64,000 nt of DNA, taken from assembly GCA_947496695.1 (NCBI GenBank), contig CANMEI010000001.1, positions 310,001 through 374,000 of the forward strand, given 5' to 3'. Below are positions 8,557 to 18,183 of this stretch, in pieces (the stretch's first letter is position 1; each line of letters begins with the position of its first letter). The position numbers were made by a program, and so were the translations under genes. The notes under the pieces were generated by a model, which ran no database searches, was not told the DNA's origin, and worked only from the letters and a program-made list of their open reading frames with translations. This stretch comes from an uncultured Cellulophaga sp. (GTDB lineage: Bacteria; Bacteroidota; Bacteroidia; Flavobacteriales; Flavobacteriaceae).

Positions 8557-9288
8557 ATGAAGCCTTTCAAGTTCAAACAGTTTTCAATAAATCAAGATAA
8601 ATGTGCTATGAAAATAGGTACTGATGGTGTTTTATTAGGTGCATGGGCGTCAATAAAAATTAGCACCTACTCTATTTTAGATATTGGTGCCGGTACAGGT
8701 GTAATTTCACTTATGCTTGCACAGCGTAGTAATGCTGAAAATATTGAAGCTATTGAACTTGATGGTGATGCTTTTGAACAATGTGCCGAAAATTTTGAAG
8801 CCTCTAATTGGTCTGATAGGCTTTTTTGTTTTCATGCTGGGTTTGATGAGTTTGTAGATGAGTATACAGAAGAAGAACCTGATGAAGCCGAATTGTATGA
8901 TTTAATAGTATCAAACCCACCTTTTTATAGTGAAGAAGTATCTAGTGGAGATAATGCAAGAGACAATGCTCGCCAAAACACATCATTACCTTTTAATGAA
9001 TTAATATTAGGTGTATCAAAATTATTATCAGCTACTGGTATTTTCTCAACAATTATACCTTTTAAAGAAGAAGAATCATTTATCGCTTTAGCTTTAGAAA
9101 ATAAGCTGTACATAAATAGAATTACAAGAGTAAAAGGAAATAAAAATTCTGAAATAAAAAGAAGTTTATTAGAATTTTCGTTTACAAAAAATGATAGTAC
9201 CACTAACGACCTGACTATAGAAAAGGAACGTAATATTTATACTGATGACTACATTAGTTTAACCAAAGACTTCTATTTAAAAATGTAG
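8557..9288 (+). CDS. trmN6: tRNA1(Val) (adenine(37)-N6)-methyltransferase
   Basis: 243 residues, soluble class I SAM-dependent methyltransferase. FKFKQFSINQDKCAMKIGTDGVLLGAW at the N-terminus and the SAM loop DIGAGTGVISLMLAQR (about 44-59) are hallmarks of TrmN6 (YfiC); the amino-methyltransferase catalytic motif is SNPPF (about 128-132), followed by the family's ARxxxSLPFNELI stretch. It methylates A37 of tRNA-Val in E. coli. Length is normal for the family. It stands alone between two terminator-bounded genes and is a housekeeping enzyme. Confidence 0.9.
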   Translation: MKPFKFKQFSINQDKCAMKIGTDGVLLGAWASIKISTYSILDIGAGTGVISLMLAQRSNAENIEAIELDGDAFEQCAENFEASNWSDRLFCFHAGFDEFVDEYTEEEPDEAELYDLIVSNPPFYSEEVSSGDNARDNARQNTSLPFNELILGVSKLLSATGIFSTIIPFKEEESFIALALENKLYINRITRVKGNKNSEIKRSLLEFSFTKNDSTTNDLTIEKERNIYTDDYISLTKDFYLKM

Positions 9289-9378
9289 TTTTTTTAAAAA
9301 AATAGTTTTCAAGTAGGGTTTTTTAATCCTCAATTGTTTTAATGATAAATTAGTTAAACCCACAAATCTTTAAAACTT

Positions 9379-10089
9379 ATGAAATCTATTTTTAAAATTA
9401 CTGTATTTTCTTTTCTAATGATTTTTATGTCTTGTGACAATGAAGACTTAGAAGAAGTAAATAACGAAGAAGAAACTACTGAAATTATTTGTCCTGATGA
9501 AGATATAATATCTTATTTAGAAGTATGCGAATGGTATTTTACAAATACCAGCCTTGAATCGAGTACAATCGTTGATTTTTCAAATATGAATATTCATGCA
9601 TATGACCAAAACGGTGATTTTGCTGATGAAGGTAATTGGAGTATTGAGAGCGGAGTTATCTCTTTAAATAGCTTATCTGCAACACTTGCAAACTATATCG
9701 GAGATTGGACCATTACTGAGTGTAGAGAAGATTTTATAGCACTTTCAAAAGGCGATGAAATAATACACTTAGAAAGAGGTGAATGTGAAGAAGAAATAAC
9801 ATGTTCTGACGATGAAATCACTACTTATTTGACTGAGGCTTGTACTTGGGCAATGACAGGCGGACGTACACTAGGCTTCACAGAAACTACAATTTTAGTT
9901 TATGATAATAATGACGCAGTTTACGAAGAAGCTAACTGGAGCATTGAAAATGGTATTATCACATTTGAAAATCTTATTGAATTACAATACTACAATGGTG
10001 ATTGGACAATTACCGAATGTGGAGAAGATTTTATAGAACTTACAAAAGGTGAAGACATAATACATTTAGAAAAAGAAGCTTGTGAATAA
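9379..10089 (+). CDS. Lipoprotein with two tandem lipocalin-like domains
   Basis: 236 residues. Signal peptide and lipobox FMSCDN (Cys about 19), acidic linker, then two homologous units of about 95 residues (about 38-135 and 140-236). Each starts with C.D..I..YL..., contains a NWSIE.G.I.F.NL core, and ends in GDWTITEC.EDFI.L.KG..IIHLE...CE. The conserved Cys pair in each unit may form a disulfide. The unit resembles small lipocalin-like (DUF5004/DUF4923-type) beta-barrels but I cannot assign a family. No partner gene; a strong terminator follows. Confidence 0.75.
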   Translation: MKSIFKITVFSFLMIFMSCDNEDLEEVNNEEETTEIICPDEDIISYLEVCEWYFTNTSLESSTIVDFSNMNIHAYDQNGDFADEGNWSIESGVISLNSLSATLANYIGDWTITECREDFIALSKGDEIIHLERGECEEEITCSDDEITTYLTEACTWAMTGGRTLGFTETTILVYDNNDAVYEEANWSIENGIITFENLIELQYYNGDWTITECGEDFIELTKGEDIIHLEKEACE

Positions 10090-10120
10090 TATTTAAACTC
10101 GGGGGAGTGTTTGTTTTCTT

Positions 10121-10151
10121 AAGACTGTCTCTGTAATGGAGGCGGTCTTTT
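10121..10151 (+). terminator. Intrinsic terminator
   Basis: Eleven-bp stem (AAGACTGTCTC with GAGGCGGTCTT, two G-T wobbles), 7-nt loop, then TTTT. Ends the tandem-lipocalin lipoprotein transcript. Confidence 0.75.
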
Positions 10152-10266
10152 GTGTTTAATTTTCAGTGATGTGTATTTTAGTACTTATCAATAAACAGCA
10201 CTTAAGACTTAAAAATATTCAAAATATAACAATCTCTTTGTATATTGTTGTATAAAACAGAATTAG

Positions 10267-11445
10267 ATGAAACCCGATTTATTTGAAGCTCCTGACTATT
10301 ATAATATTGATGATTTACTTTCAGAAGAACATAAACTGGTACGTGATGCTGCAAGACAATGGGTAAAACGTGCCGTATCTCCAATAATAGAAGATTATGC
10401 TCAAAAAGCTGAATTTCCAAAAGAAATATTAAGTGGCTTAGCTGAAATTGGCGCCTTTGGTCCTTATATACCTGAAAGCTATGGTGGCGCAGGTTTAGAC
10501 CAAATTAGTTATGGTTTAATAATGCAAGAAATTGAACGCGGTGATAGTGGCGTTCGTTCAACAGCATCAGTTCAATCATCATTAGTAATGTACCCTATAT
10601 ACACCTATGGGAATGAAGAGCAACGTAAAAAATATTTACCCAAACTAGCCTCAGGCGAATATATTGGTTGTTTTGGACTTACTGAACCTAACCACGGATC
10701 AAACCCAAGCGGAATGGAAACTAAATATAAAGATATGGGAGACCATTATCTTTTAAACGGTGCAAAACTCTGGATTTCAAATGCGCCATTTGCTGATATT
10801 GCTGTTGTGTGGGCCAAAAATGAAGAAGGTAGAATTCATGGTTTAATTGTAGAACGTGGTATGGAAGGTTTTTCAACTCCCACTACACATAATAAATGGT
10901 CTTTAAGAGCTTCAGCTACTGGTGAACTTATTTTTGATAATGTAAAAGTCCCTAAAGAGAATATTTTATTAAGTAAAACTGGTTTAGGAGCACCATTAGG
11001 CTGTTTAGATTCTGCTCGTTATGGTATTGCTTGGGGAGCTATTGGCGCTGCAATGGATTGTTATGATACTGCATTGCGCTATGCAAAAGAACGCATACAA
11101 TTTGGTAAGCCAATTGCAGCTACACAATTACAACAGAAAAAATTAGCTGAAATGGTAACTGAAATTACCAAGGCTCAACTATTAGCATTACGCTTAGGGC
11201 AACTTAAAAATGAAGGTAAAGCCACAACTGCACAAATATCAATGGCAAAACGTAATAATGTAGATATGGCTTTAAAAATTGCTCGTGAGGCAAGGCAAGT
11301 TTTAGGTGCCATGGGTATTACTGGCGAATATAGCATTATGCGCCATATGATGAATTTAGAAAGTGTAATTACCTATGAGGGTACACATGATATTCATTTA
11401 TTAATTACTGGAGCAGACATTACAGGCATGCCTGCTTTTCAATAA
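10267..11445 (+). CDS. Acyl-CoA dehydrogenase, glutaryl-CoA dehydrogenase type
   Basis: 392 residues, cytoplasmic flavoenzyme. Standard three-domain acyl-CoA dehydrogenase order: N-terminal helical, middle beta domain with the FAD motif CFGLTEPNHGSNP (about 136-148) and WISNAPFADIAVVWA, and C-terminal helical domain. TYEGTHDIH with the catalytic Glu (about residue 371) and the end GADITGMPAF are characteristic of glutaryl-CoA dehydrogenases, which convert glutaryl-CoA to crotonyl-CoA plus CO2 in lysine/tryptophan breakdown. No other genes of that pathway are adjacent, so substrate assignment rests on motif likeness alone. Confidence 0.8.
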   Translation: MKPDLFEAPDYYNIDDLLSEEHKLVRDAARQWVKRAVSPIIEDYAQKAEFPKEILSGLAEIGAFGPYIPESYGGAGLDQISYGLIMQEIERGDSGVRSTASVQSSLVMYPIYTYGNEEQRKKYLPKLASGEYIGCFGLTEPNHGSNPSGMETKYKDMGDHYLLNGAKLWISNAPFADIAVVWAKNEEGRIHGLIVERGMEGFSTPTTHNKWSLRASATGELIFDNVKVPKENILLSKTGLGAPLGCLDSARYGIAWGAIGAAMDCYDTALRYAKERIQFGKPIAATQLQQKKLAEMVTEITKAQLLALRLGQLKNEGKATTAQISMAKRNNVDMALKIAREARQVLGAMGITGEYSIMRHMMNLESVITYEGTHDIHLLITGADITGMPAFQ

Positions 11446-11533
11446 AAAAGCTTTTTAAGAGCAATTAACACAAATAGAACTTAAGCTATTCGTATTTAAC
11501 AAATTCTTAGTACAGCCTGAAAAACAAGTAGCA

Positions 11534-11541
11534 TAATTTTG
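11534..11541 (+). promoter_or_regulatory. -7 promoter element of the SYLF gene
   Basis: TAATTTTG fits TAnnTTTG and lies 26 bp before the ATG at 11568. No clear -33 TTG at 19 bp spacing was seen. Confidence 0.5.
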
Positions 11542-11567
11542 TTCGTATATCTATTAAATAATATACA

Positions 11568-12098
11568 ATGAAAAAGTTAACATATTTAAGTGCTCTATTT
11601 ATATTACTACTGTCTTTTAATACAAACGCACAGACCAGTAAAGACAAAAGAATAATTGAGGATGCCGTTGAAGCTAAAGCTACTATTTTAGAAACTGATG
11701 AAGGTTTAAAAAACTTTTTTGATAATGCTGCTGGTTATGTAATATTTCCAAATGTTGGTAAAGGTGGTTTTATTATTGGTGGTGCTTCTGGTAATGGAGT
11801 TGTTTTTGAAAATGGAAAAAAAGTTGGAATGGCTAGTCTTAAAAAATTAAATATAGGTTTACAAGCTGGCGGACAATCTATTATTGAAGTTATTTTCTTT
11901 GAAACTCCTGATGATTTGAGAGATTTTAAAAAGGGTAATTTTAATTTTGGCGCTGAAGCTTCTGCTGTTGCCATAAAATCTGGAATTGCATTCAACGCAA
12001 AATATAAAGATGGTGTTGCTGTTTTTGCATTACCAAAAGCTGGTTTAATGGCTGATGCTTCTGTTGGTGGTCAAAAATTTAGCTACAGTAAATTTTAA
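11568..12098 (+). CDS. Secreted SYLF (YSC84-like) lipid-binding domain protein
   Basis: 176 residues with signal peptide (MKKLTYLSALFILLLSFNTNA) and one SYLF domain covering the rest: FFDNAAGYVIFPNVGKGGFIIGGASGNG, MASLKKLNIGLQAGGQSIIEVIFF and the final KAGLMADASVGGQKFSY. SYLF domains bind phosphoinositides in eukaryotes; the bacterial secreted forms are uncharacterised. Monocistronic, with its own promoter and a shared bidirectional terminator downstream. Confidence 0.85.
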   Translation: MKKLTYLSALFILLLSFNTNAQTSKDKRIIEDAVEAKATILETDEGLKNFFDNAAGYVIFPNVGKGGFIIGGASGNGVVFENGKKVGMASLKKLNIGLQAGGQSIIEVIFFETPDDLRDFKKGNFNFGAEASAVAIKSGIAFNAKYKDGVAVFALPKAGLMADASVGGQKFSYSKF

Positions 12099-12115
12099 AA
12101 CTAAACATACCTAGT

Positions 12116-12146
12116 AAAAAAAGGAGCCAATTGGCTCCTTTTTTTT
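12116..12146. terminator. Bidirectional intrinsic terminator
   Basis: Seven A, a perfect 16-bp self-complementary stem GGAGCCAATTGGCTCC (12123-12138) and eight T. It lies between the convergent SYLF gene and the molybdopterin oxidoreductase gene and can serve both; its T-tract overlaps the stop codon of the latter. Confidence 0.85.
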
Positions 12147-14442
12147 ATGCCTTTTGCAAAGTCACTTTAACCGATTTACTTATTGGTGTATAACTACGAT
12201 CTGCAAAATGATTGTAGGGCACCAAAATATTTGTTTCAGGATAATAAGACGCAATATCTCCTTTAGGTATTGCATAGGGTATCACTTTAAAATTAAATGC
12301 TTGCCTTTTAATTTTATCATACAAACTGGTAATATTTAAAACATCAAACTTTTTAAATCCTCGTTCTTTCATATCTTCTTCATTCATGAAAATTACACGA
12401 CGTTCATTATAAACTCCTCTATACCTATCATCTAGTCCATAAATAGTGGTATTAAATTGATCATGTGAACGTATTGTCATTAATAAATACTCATCTTTTT
12501 TTAATTGATGATTAGGAAGTTTATTTAATGTTATTTGTGCTTTTCCATCAGGCAACATGCTAAAATCTAAATTGCGCACATTATTAGGCAAATAGTAACC
12601 TACTCCTTTTGATTTCTTATTAGTTTGATCAAACCCTTTAACAACCTTATCAATAATATCACGCATTAAATCATAATCTGAACCTAATTTCAACCAATCT
12701 ACAGGATGATTTCCTTTAAAATAAGCATTTGCAATACTTGCTATAATATCAGGTTCGCTTATTAAATTATTTGATGCAGGTTTTAAAACTCCCTTAGATT
12801 GGCGAACACGCCCCATACTATTTTCTACAGTAATAAAACGTTCTTTGCCTTCTTTTATATCTTTTTCAGACCGACCATAAGTTGGTAAAATTAAAGCTAT
12901 TTTTCCCGTAACTAAATGACTTCTGTTCAACTTTGTACTCACTTGTACCGTGAGTCTACAATTCTGTATTGCCTCGGCTGTATATTTTGTATCTGAAGCC
13001 GCCATTAAAAAATTACCGCCTAAACACATAAATACTTTCGCTCTACCATCATGCATTGCTTTAATAGCATTTACCACATCAAAGCCAGGTTTATCAGGAG
13101 CAGTAAAGCCTAAATGCTTTTTAATTCTAGCATTTAAATCTTGATTAACAAAATGCATAATTCCAACACTTCTATCTCCTTGTACGTTACTATGCCCACG
13201 AACAGGGCACGTACCTGCATTTGGCTTACCTATAGCGCCTTTTAATAACAATAGATTAATAAATTCTCGAATGGTTTCAACTCCGTTTTTATGCTGCGTA
13301 AGTCCCATTGCCCAGCAAACTACAATATTTGATTTTTTAGCTAATAAAGAGACTGCATTATCTATGCTTTTTTCTGAAACCCCTGTTTGAACTATTAACT
13401 TATCAATTTTAAAATTTTCAATATCATTCATTAAAGCATCATAGCCTGAAGTATATTGATTAATAAATTCATGATCAAAAACTGAATTATCTAATTGATC
13501 TAAAGCTGCCAATTTTTTAATAATCACTTTAATTAATGGGATATCTTGGTTGATACGTACACGTAAATGCAAATCGGCAATATCAATTGGTTTCCCTATC
13601 CAACCTTCAATATGTTGTGGGTTTTTAAAATTGACCAATCCTGATTCTTCTAAAGGATTTATACTTATTATTTTTCCGCCATTAGCCTTACATTTTTCAA
13701 GTGCAGATAGCATTCTTGGATGGTTAGTTCCTGGGTTTTGACCCGCAACAATAACTACTTCAGCTTTATATAAATCTTCTAATTTTATAGATCCTTTACC
13801 TATACCTAATGTTTCACTTAAAGCAACACCACTAGATTCATGACACATATTTGAACAATCGGGCATATTATTAGTACCCAATGCTCTTGCAAACATTCCG
13901 TACATAAATGCAGCTTCATTACTTGAACGTCCTGAAGTGTAAAATATAGCTTCATCAGGCTCATTTAAATTTGATAACTCTTGCGCAACTAACTCGTATG
14001 CTTTTTGCCAAGTTATGGGTTGATAATAAATGCTATCTGGCATTAACACCAAAGGTTCTGTTAAACGACCAAATTTATTAAGTTCAAAATCGGTAAGTTG
14101 TGATAGTTCTTCTACAGAATTTTTGGCAAAAAAATTAGCGTCAATTTTACTTGTGGTAGCTTCATCGGCTAAAGCTTTGGCTCCATTCTCGCAGTATTCG
14201 GCAAATTTTGATGATTTTTCAGGATCGGGCCAAGCACAACTAGGGCATTCAAAACCTCCCACTTGGTTCATTTGCAATAACGTTCCTAAAGAACGCACTA
14301 CACCCATTTCTTTAAAACCATGTTTTAATGCTTCTTTTACTCCTAAAGCCCCTGCCGCAATTCTAACTGGTTTATCAAGCCTTATTTTACTAAAGTCTGT
14401 ATTTCCTGTAATAGAAACATTTCGGTCTATTCTTTTAATCAT
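12145..14442 (-). CDS. FdhF/YdeP-family molybdopterin oxidoreductase
   Basis: 765 residues, cytoplasmic, no Tat signal. The N-terminal NQVGGFECPSCAWPDP motif (about 56-71) is that of YdeP-type proteins, followed by the molybdopterin oxidoreductase domain (YTSGRSSNEAAFMYGMFARALGTNN, CHESSG, GQNPGTNHPRML) and a C-terminal molydopterin dinucleotide-binding domain (TIRSHDQFNTTIYGLDDRYRG). YdeP is related to formate dehydrogenase H alpha; in E. coli it is linked to acid resistance. No Mo-cofactor or electron-transfer subunit genes are adjacent. The Met at 14442 starts right before a conserved region. The physiological substrate is unknown. Confidence 0.88.
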   Translation of the reverse strand: MIKRIDRNVSITGNTDFSKIRLDKPVRIAAGALGVKEALKHGFKEMGVVRSLGTLLQMNQVGGFECPSCAWPDPEKSSKFAEYCENGAKALADEATTSKIDANFFAKNSVEELSQLTDFELNKFGRLTEPLVLMPDSIYYQPITWQKAYELVAQELSNLNEPDEAIFYTSGRSSNEAAFMYGMFARALGTNNMPDCSNMCHESSGVALSETLGIGKGSIKLEDLYKAEVVIVAGQNPGTNHPRMLSALEKCKANGGKIISINPLEESGLVNFKNPQHIEGWIGKPIDIADLHLRVRINQDIPLIKVIIKKLAALDQLDNSVFDHEFINQYTSGYDALMNDIENFKIDKLIVQTGVSEKSIDNAVSLLAKKSNIVVCWAMGLTQHKNGVETIREFINLLLLKGAIGKPNAGTCPVRGHSNVQGDRSVGIMHFVNQDLNARIKKHLGFTAPDKPGFDVVNAIKAMHDGRAKVFMCLGGNFLMAASDTKYTAEAIQNCRLTVQVSTKLNRSHLVTGKIALILPTYGRSEKDIKEGKERFITVENSMGRVRQSKGVLKPASNNLISEPDIIASIANAYFKGNHPVDWLKLGSDYDLMRDIIDKVVKGFDQTNKKSKGVGYYLPNNVRNLDFSMLPDGKAQITLNKLPNHQLKKDEYLLMTIRSHDQFNTTIYGLDDRYRGVYNERRVIFMNEEDMKERGFKKFDVLNITSLYDKIKRQAFNFKVIPYAIPKGDIASYYPETNILVPYNHFADRSYTPISKSVKVTLQKA

Positions 14443-14651
14443 TTTACCATAATTATACCTTTAAAGGTAAAAATAACTAAGGGCAATATTATTTTTTTAG
14501 GTAAAAATTATATCAAATAACATAGAATCATCATTTCACAACATTATTCCCTTTGTACACATCAATAGTTATAAAAAAGAGTAATAGCTGTATATATTTG
14601 AAGTGTAATTAAATCGTAAATAATTTTTTCATTTTCATATAGTGTTCTCGT

Positions 14652-14690
14652 AAAAGAGCTCAAATCTTAATTGATTTAGAGCTCTTTTTA
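14652..14690 (-). terminator. Intrinsic terminator of the araC-type gene
   Basis: Inverted repeat AAAAGAGCTCAAATC / GATTTAGAGCTCTTTT with a 6-nt loop and one bulged A; A/T runs on both sides allow function on either strand. It lies 10 bp beyond the stop of the AraC-family gene. Confidence 0.7.
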
Positions 14691-14699
14691 ATTATACCA

Positions 14700-15689
14700 C
14701 TATGTTACCCTTTTTAAGGTACTTGGTAAAAAATGATATACTTTTTTAAATGCTACTGTAAAATGTTGTGGGTTTTTATATCCAATTTCGTAAGCTGCTT
14801 CTGAAATTGTATATCCTTTTTCAATTATTAGTTTTTTAGCTTCTGCCATTCTTATTTCTGTTACATAAGTAAAAATGGGTTTTCCAAAAATTAATTTAAA
14901 ATTTCTCTTAAGCTTAAATTGATTAATACCAGTAATTATTGCCAATTGGGCTATGGTAAATGGGGTTTTTATATTTTCTTTTATAATAGTTTCTGCATAC
15001 AGTACTTTATTATAATCTTCTTCGCTTAAATTATCACTATAGTTGGTTTCTTTAGTTTTTAAACGATTAAAAAAAATGGTTAGCATCTCTGTTATTTTCG
15101 ATTCTAAATATGCTTTTTTTAATCCTCCTTCAAACTCACAATCTGTAATATCTCTTATTATTCTATAAAGACTTGGAGTAATAGGCTTACTTTTTGCCCA
15201 CATTAAAAAAGGCTTATTTTGTTCTAATGCCGTTCCAAAATCTGCACATTCTTTTTTAAATGAAGTACCAAATACACGTTTTAAGTATTCTTTAGTAAAT
15301 AAAATTTCTAACGTTCTTCTAACTGGTTTATCATACCGAAGTGTACCACATACCTTAGGTAGAAAGAAAAAATTATAATGCCCTCCTGGAATATTAACTG
15401 TTACACTTTCTTTATTTTTTGGCGTATAAACACTACTACCTTCTATTTCAAAATGAATTTTTAAAAATGGAAAATCATGCTCAACATCAACCATAAAAGG
15501 AGGCGAAATTTTACCATTACGCATATTTAATTTAACCCCGTTAAGAAGCACTTCTCTTGTCTCACCATCTATTAATGGATTATCAGAGATAATAATTTTA
15601 TCTTCAATAACTCTTTTTTTGAAGCCTTCAGAGAAATTTTTAGTAGTAATTTTATGTGGGTATAAATGGTTTTTATAAACAGATTTCAT
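14700..15689 (-). CDS. AraC-family transcriptional regulator of the siderophore locus
   Basis: 329 residues. N-terminal about 220 residues form a ligand-sensing region; the C-terminus (about 228-329) has the two AraC helix-turn-helices: PFTIAQLAIITGINQFKLKRNFKLIFGKPIFTYV, then the second ending AAYEIGYKNPQHFTVAFKKVYHFLPSTLKR. Overall length and layout match PchR-type regulators, which sense ferric siderophores. It is divergent from a siderophore receptor across 119 bp carrying repeated AATACTTTT motifs, so I infer it activates that receptor operon. Confidence 0.85.
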   Translation of the reverse strand: MKSVYKNHLYPHKITTKNFSEGFKKRVIEDKIIISDNPLIDGETREVLLNGVKLNMRNGKISPPFMVDVEHDFPFLKIHFEIEGSSVYTPKNKESVTVNIPGGHYNFFFLPKVCGTLRYDKPVRRTLEILFTKEYLKRVFGTSFKKECADFGTALEQNKPFLMWAKSKPITPSLYRIIRDITDCEFEGGLKKAYLESKITEMLTIFFNRLKTKETNYSDNLSEEDYNKVLYAETIIKENIKTPFTIAQLAIITGINQFKLKRNFKLIFGKPIFTYVTEIRMAEAKKLIIEKGYTISEAAYEIGYKNPQHFTVAFKKVYHFLPSTLKRVT

Positions 15690-15691
15690 AA

Positions 15692-15761
15692 AATACTTTT
15701 TACGGCTTTAATAATACTTTTTACGTTAGCTTATTAACATAGTATTAGAATACTTTTGTCG
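15692..15761. repeat. Three direct repeats between araC-type gene and siderophore receptor (putative operator)
   Basis: AATACTTTTTACG occurs exactly at 15692-15704 and 15713-15725, start-to-start 21 bp, two helical turns. A third copy AATACTTTTGTCG (11 of 13 matching) at 15749-15761 overlaps the receptor's -7 element TACTTTTG (15751-15758). Direct repeats on one face of the helix next to a promoter are typical AraC-type binding sites, and the AraC-family gene starts at 15689. Confidence 0.6.
15751..15758 (+). promoter_or_regulatory. -7 promoter element of the siderophore receptor operon
   Basis: TACTTTTG matches TAnnTTTG, 50 bp before the receptor ATG, and overlaps the third of the direct repeats. 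Confidence 0.6.
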
Positions 15762-15808
15762 CTATTATTATTTAAACTAAATATAAATAACGAAAATACT
15801 AGATTATT

Positions 15809-18175
15809 ATGAGAATATCTAAAATGCTGACAATATTAACCATATTGTTACTCGCCACAAATATTAACGCACAAATAAACACCTCTAATATATATGGTAA
15901 AGTGTTAACCTCTGATAACTCACCTGCTGAGTTTATCAATGTTACATTAAAATCTACAAAAAAAGGAGTAATAACTGATGTTAAAGGTAATTATGAATTT
16001 AAAAATATTGCCTATGGCTCGTATACATTAGAGTTTTCATTAATTGGTATGGAAACAAAAATTGTAGTTATAGATGTTAATTCGCCTAACATAAATATAC
16101 AAGATGTAATTTTGAACGAAGGCAGCGAAAAGCTTAGTGAGGTTGTGGTAAGTGCACAAAGATTAAATCAGTTTGCGCATAAAGAATCGGAATATGTAGC
16201 ACGTGTGCCTTTAAAAAACATTAATAATCCGCAATCTTATTCGGTTGTAACAAATGCTTTACTAAAAGAACAAATAACAACCGATTTACCATCAGCATTT
16301 AAAAGTATTACAGGTGGTGGTTATGTACAATCAAACGACGGAAATGTAAGTGTATATTTAAGAGGTTTTAGATCAGATGTTCATTTAAGAAACGGAGGAA
16401 TTGCCTGGATTAAAGCTCCTATAGACCCACAAAACATAGAACGTTTAGAAATAGTTAAAGGACCTGGATCATTATTATACGGTACCAATGTAGATAACAT
16501 TGCAAATTTTGGTGGTGTGGTAAATAAAGTAACAAAACAGGCCTTCAATGGTAAAAAATTAGATATCGGATATATTGCAGGAAGATGGGAGCAAGATAGA
16601 GTAACACTTGATTATAACACAGTTTTAAGTGAAGATGATAATATTTATTTTAGATTAAATGCCGCTTACAATTCTGAAAATAGTTTTCAAGACCAAGGTA
16701 TAATCAGAGAGTTTATGGTTGCACCATCATTAACTATTGAATTATCTGATAAATTAACGGTAGAAGCTAATTTAGAATACAACCAAAGTAAACGTAATTT
16801 AAACTTTGCTAGAGGTTTATCAACTTCTCTTATTACTGATGATGTAAATTCTTGGGATGATTTAAATTGGGACTATAATACTAATTATGGTACAAATGAA
16901 ATGGCTGGTTATTTTTCAAATTTAGTAGCCCAAATAAATTTAGATTATAAATTTACAGATACTTGGTCATCAAAAACAACATTTACAAAAGCCACAACAT
17001 TTACCGATGCTAATTATTTACGCGTTGTAATGACTGACGAAACAACAGTGAGTAGATATTATTTACAATACGACCCTAGAGAAACAAGCAATACTCACAT
17101 ACAACAAGATTTTTTAAACGTAGTTGAAGGAGATAAAATAGCGAACAAATTTGTTACAGGAATTAGTTATTTACATAATTTAGAAGATTATCAAAGAACT
17201 GGAGTTTGGAATGCAATAGATGCCGTAGATACAACAGACCCCGTAATTACAGGGCTAACGAATGATCAATTTGAAGCAAACATAGCAGATGAAACTAAAA
17301 ACAAAACGGTTATAGAATTTCAAACTATAGGGGTTTATGCATTTGATGCTATCACCTTAAACAAGCAATTGACATTAACAGGTGGTTTACGTTTTGATCG
17401 TTTTATGTCGGACAATACAATAACAAACGGTGCAGAAGGTACTAACGGTTACAACCAAAACACTTTTAATACAAAACTTGGATTAGCTTATAACCCTTTT
17501 GATGATAAAGCTTCATTATTTGCAAATTATATGGATGGACTTAGTAATAATGCTCCTTCTGATAACGGCACTGGAGAAGTGATTACATGGGATGCTGAAA
17601 GAGCAAAACAATTTGAAGTTGGTACTAAACTTGATTTTTTTGATGGAAGATTACTTAGTACAATTAGTTATTACAATATAACTATTGATAATGATATCAT
17701 AACTGACGAAGACGGAGTAAGCTCACAAACTGGTGAAACTTTAAGTAGAGGTTTTGAAATAGATTTAATAGCTAACCCTGCTCCTGGTTTAAACATTGTT
17801 GCTGGCTATACTAAAAACAATGCTACCTTAGAAAAAGTAGATTTTGGTAGTGAGGCTATATTAGGTAATAGTTTAACGTATACGCCTGAAACTGTTTGGA
17901 ACTTCTGGTTAAGTTACCAAGCTTTAAAAGGAAAAGCTAAAGGCTTAGGATTTGGTTTGGGAGCAAACCACATGAGTGAAATATATAATAGTACTACTAA
18001 TAATTTTGGTTCAGAAGCTTATACTACGGTTGATGCCACTGTTTTTTATAAAAAAAACAACTATAAAATTAGCTTAAAAGCTGATAATGTTTTTGATAGA
18101 GAATACTACAACGGATATGGTATTCCACAAAAACCATTTAACTTTAGAGTAGGCTTATTTTACAGTATTTTTTAA
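15809..18175 (+). CDS. TonB-dependent siderophore receptor
   Basis: 788 residues. Signal peptide (ending TNINAQ, about 22), an N-terminal carboxypeptidase-regulatory-like beta-sandwich (about 25-105: IYGKVLTSDNSPAEFINV to IVVIDVNSPN), TonB box-like EVVVSAQR, plug with YVQSNDGNVSVYLRGFRSDV and LEIVKGPGSLLYG, and a barrel ending in FRVGLFYSIF. The plug and the segment DAERAKQFEVGTKLDFFDGRL are typical of the FhuA/FoxA/FecA siderophore class. It is divergent from an AraC/PchR-like regulator and followed by a Fes/IroE-like esterase and a PepSY protein, so an ester-type (catecholate) siderophore is plausible; this is inference. Confidence 0.87.
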   Translation: MRISKMLTILTILLLATNINAQINTSNIYGKVLTSDNSPAEFINVTLKSTKKGVITDVKGNYEFKNIAYGSYTLEFSLIGMETKIVVIDVNSPNINIQDVILNEGSEKLSEVVVSAQRLNQFAHKESEYVARVPLKNINNPQSYSVVTNALLKEQITTDLPSAFKSITGGGYVQSNDGNVSVYLRGFRSDVHLRNGGIAWIKAPIDPQNIERLEIVKGPGSLLYGTNVDNIANFGGVVNKVTKQAFNGKKLDIGYIAGRWEQDRVTLDYNTVLSEDDNIYFRLNAAYNSENSFQDQGIIREFMVAPSLTIELSDKLTVEANLEYNQSKRNLNFARGLSTSLITDDVNSWDDLNWDYNTNYGTNEMAGYFSNLVAQINLDYKFTDTWSSKTTFTKATTFTDANYLRVVMTDETTVSRYYLQYDPRETSNTHIQQDFLNVVEGDKIANKFVTGISYLHNLEDYQRTGVWNAIDAVDTTDPVITGLTNDQFEANIADETKNKTVIEFQTIGVYAFDAITLNKQLTLTGGLRFDRFMSDNTITNGAEGTNGYNQNTFNTKLGLAYNPFDDKASLFANYMDGLSNNAPSDNGTGEVITWDAERAKQFEVGTKLDFFDGRLLSTISYYNITIDNDIITDEDGVSSQTGETLSRGFEIDLIANPAPGLNIVAGYTKNNATLEKVDFGSEAILGNSLTYTPETVWNFWLSYQALKGKAKGLGFGLGANHMSEIYNSTTNNFGSEAYTTVDATVFYKKNNYKISLKADNVFDREYYNGYGIPQKPFNFRVGLFYSIF

Positions 18176-18183
18176 AAAATAAA

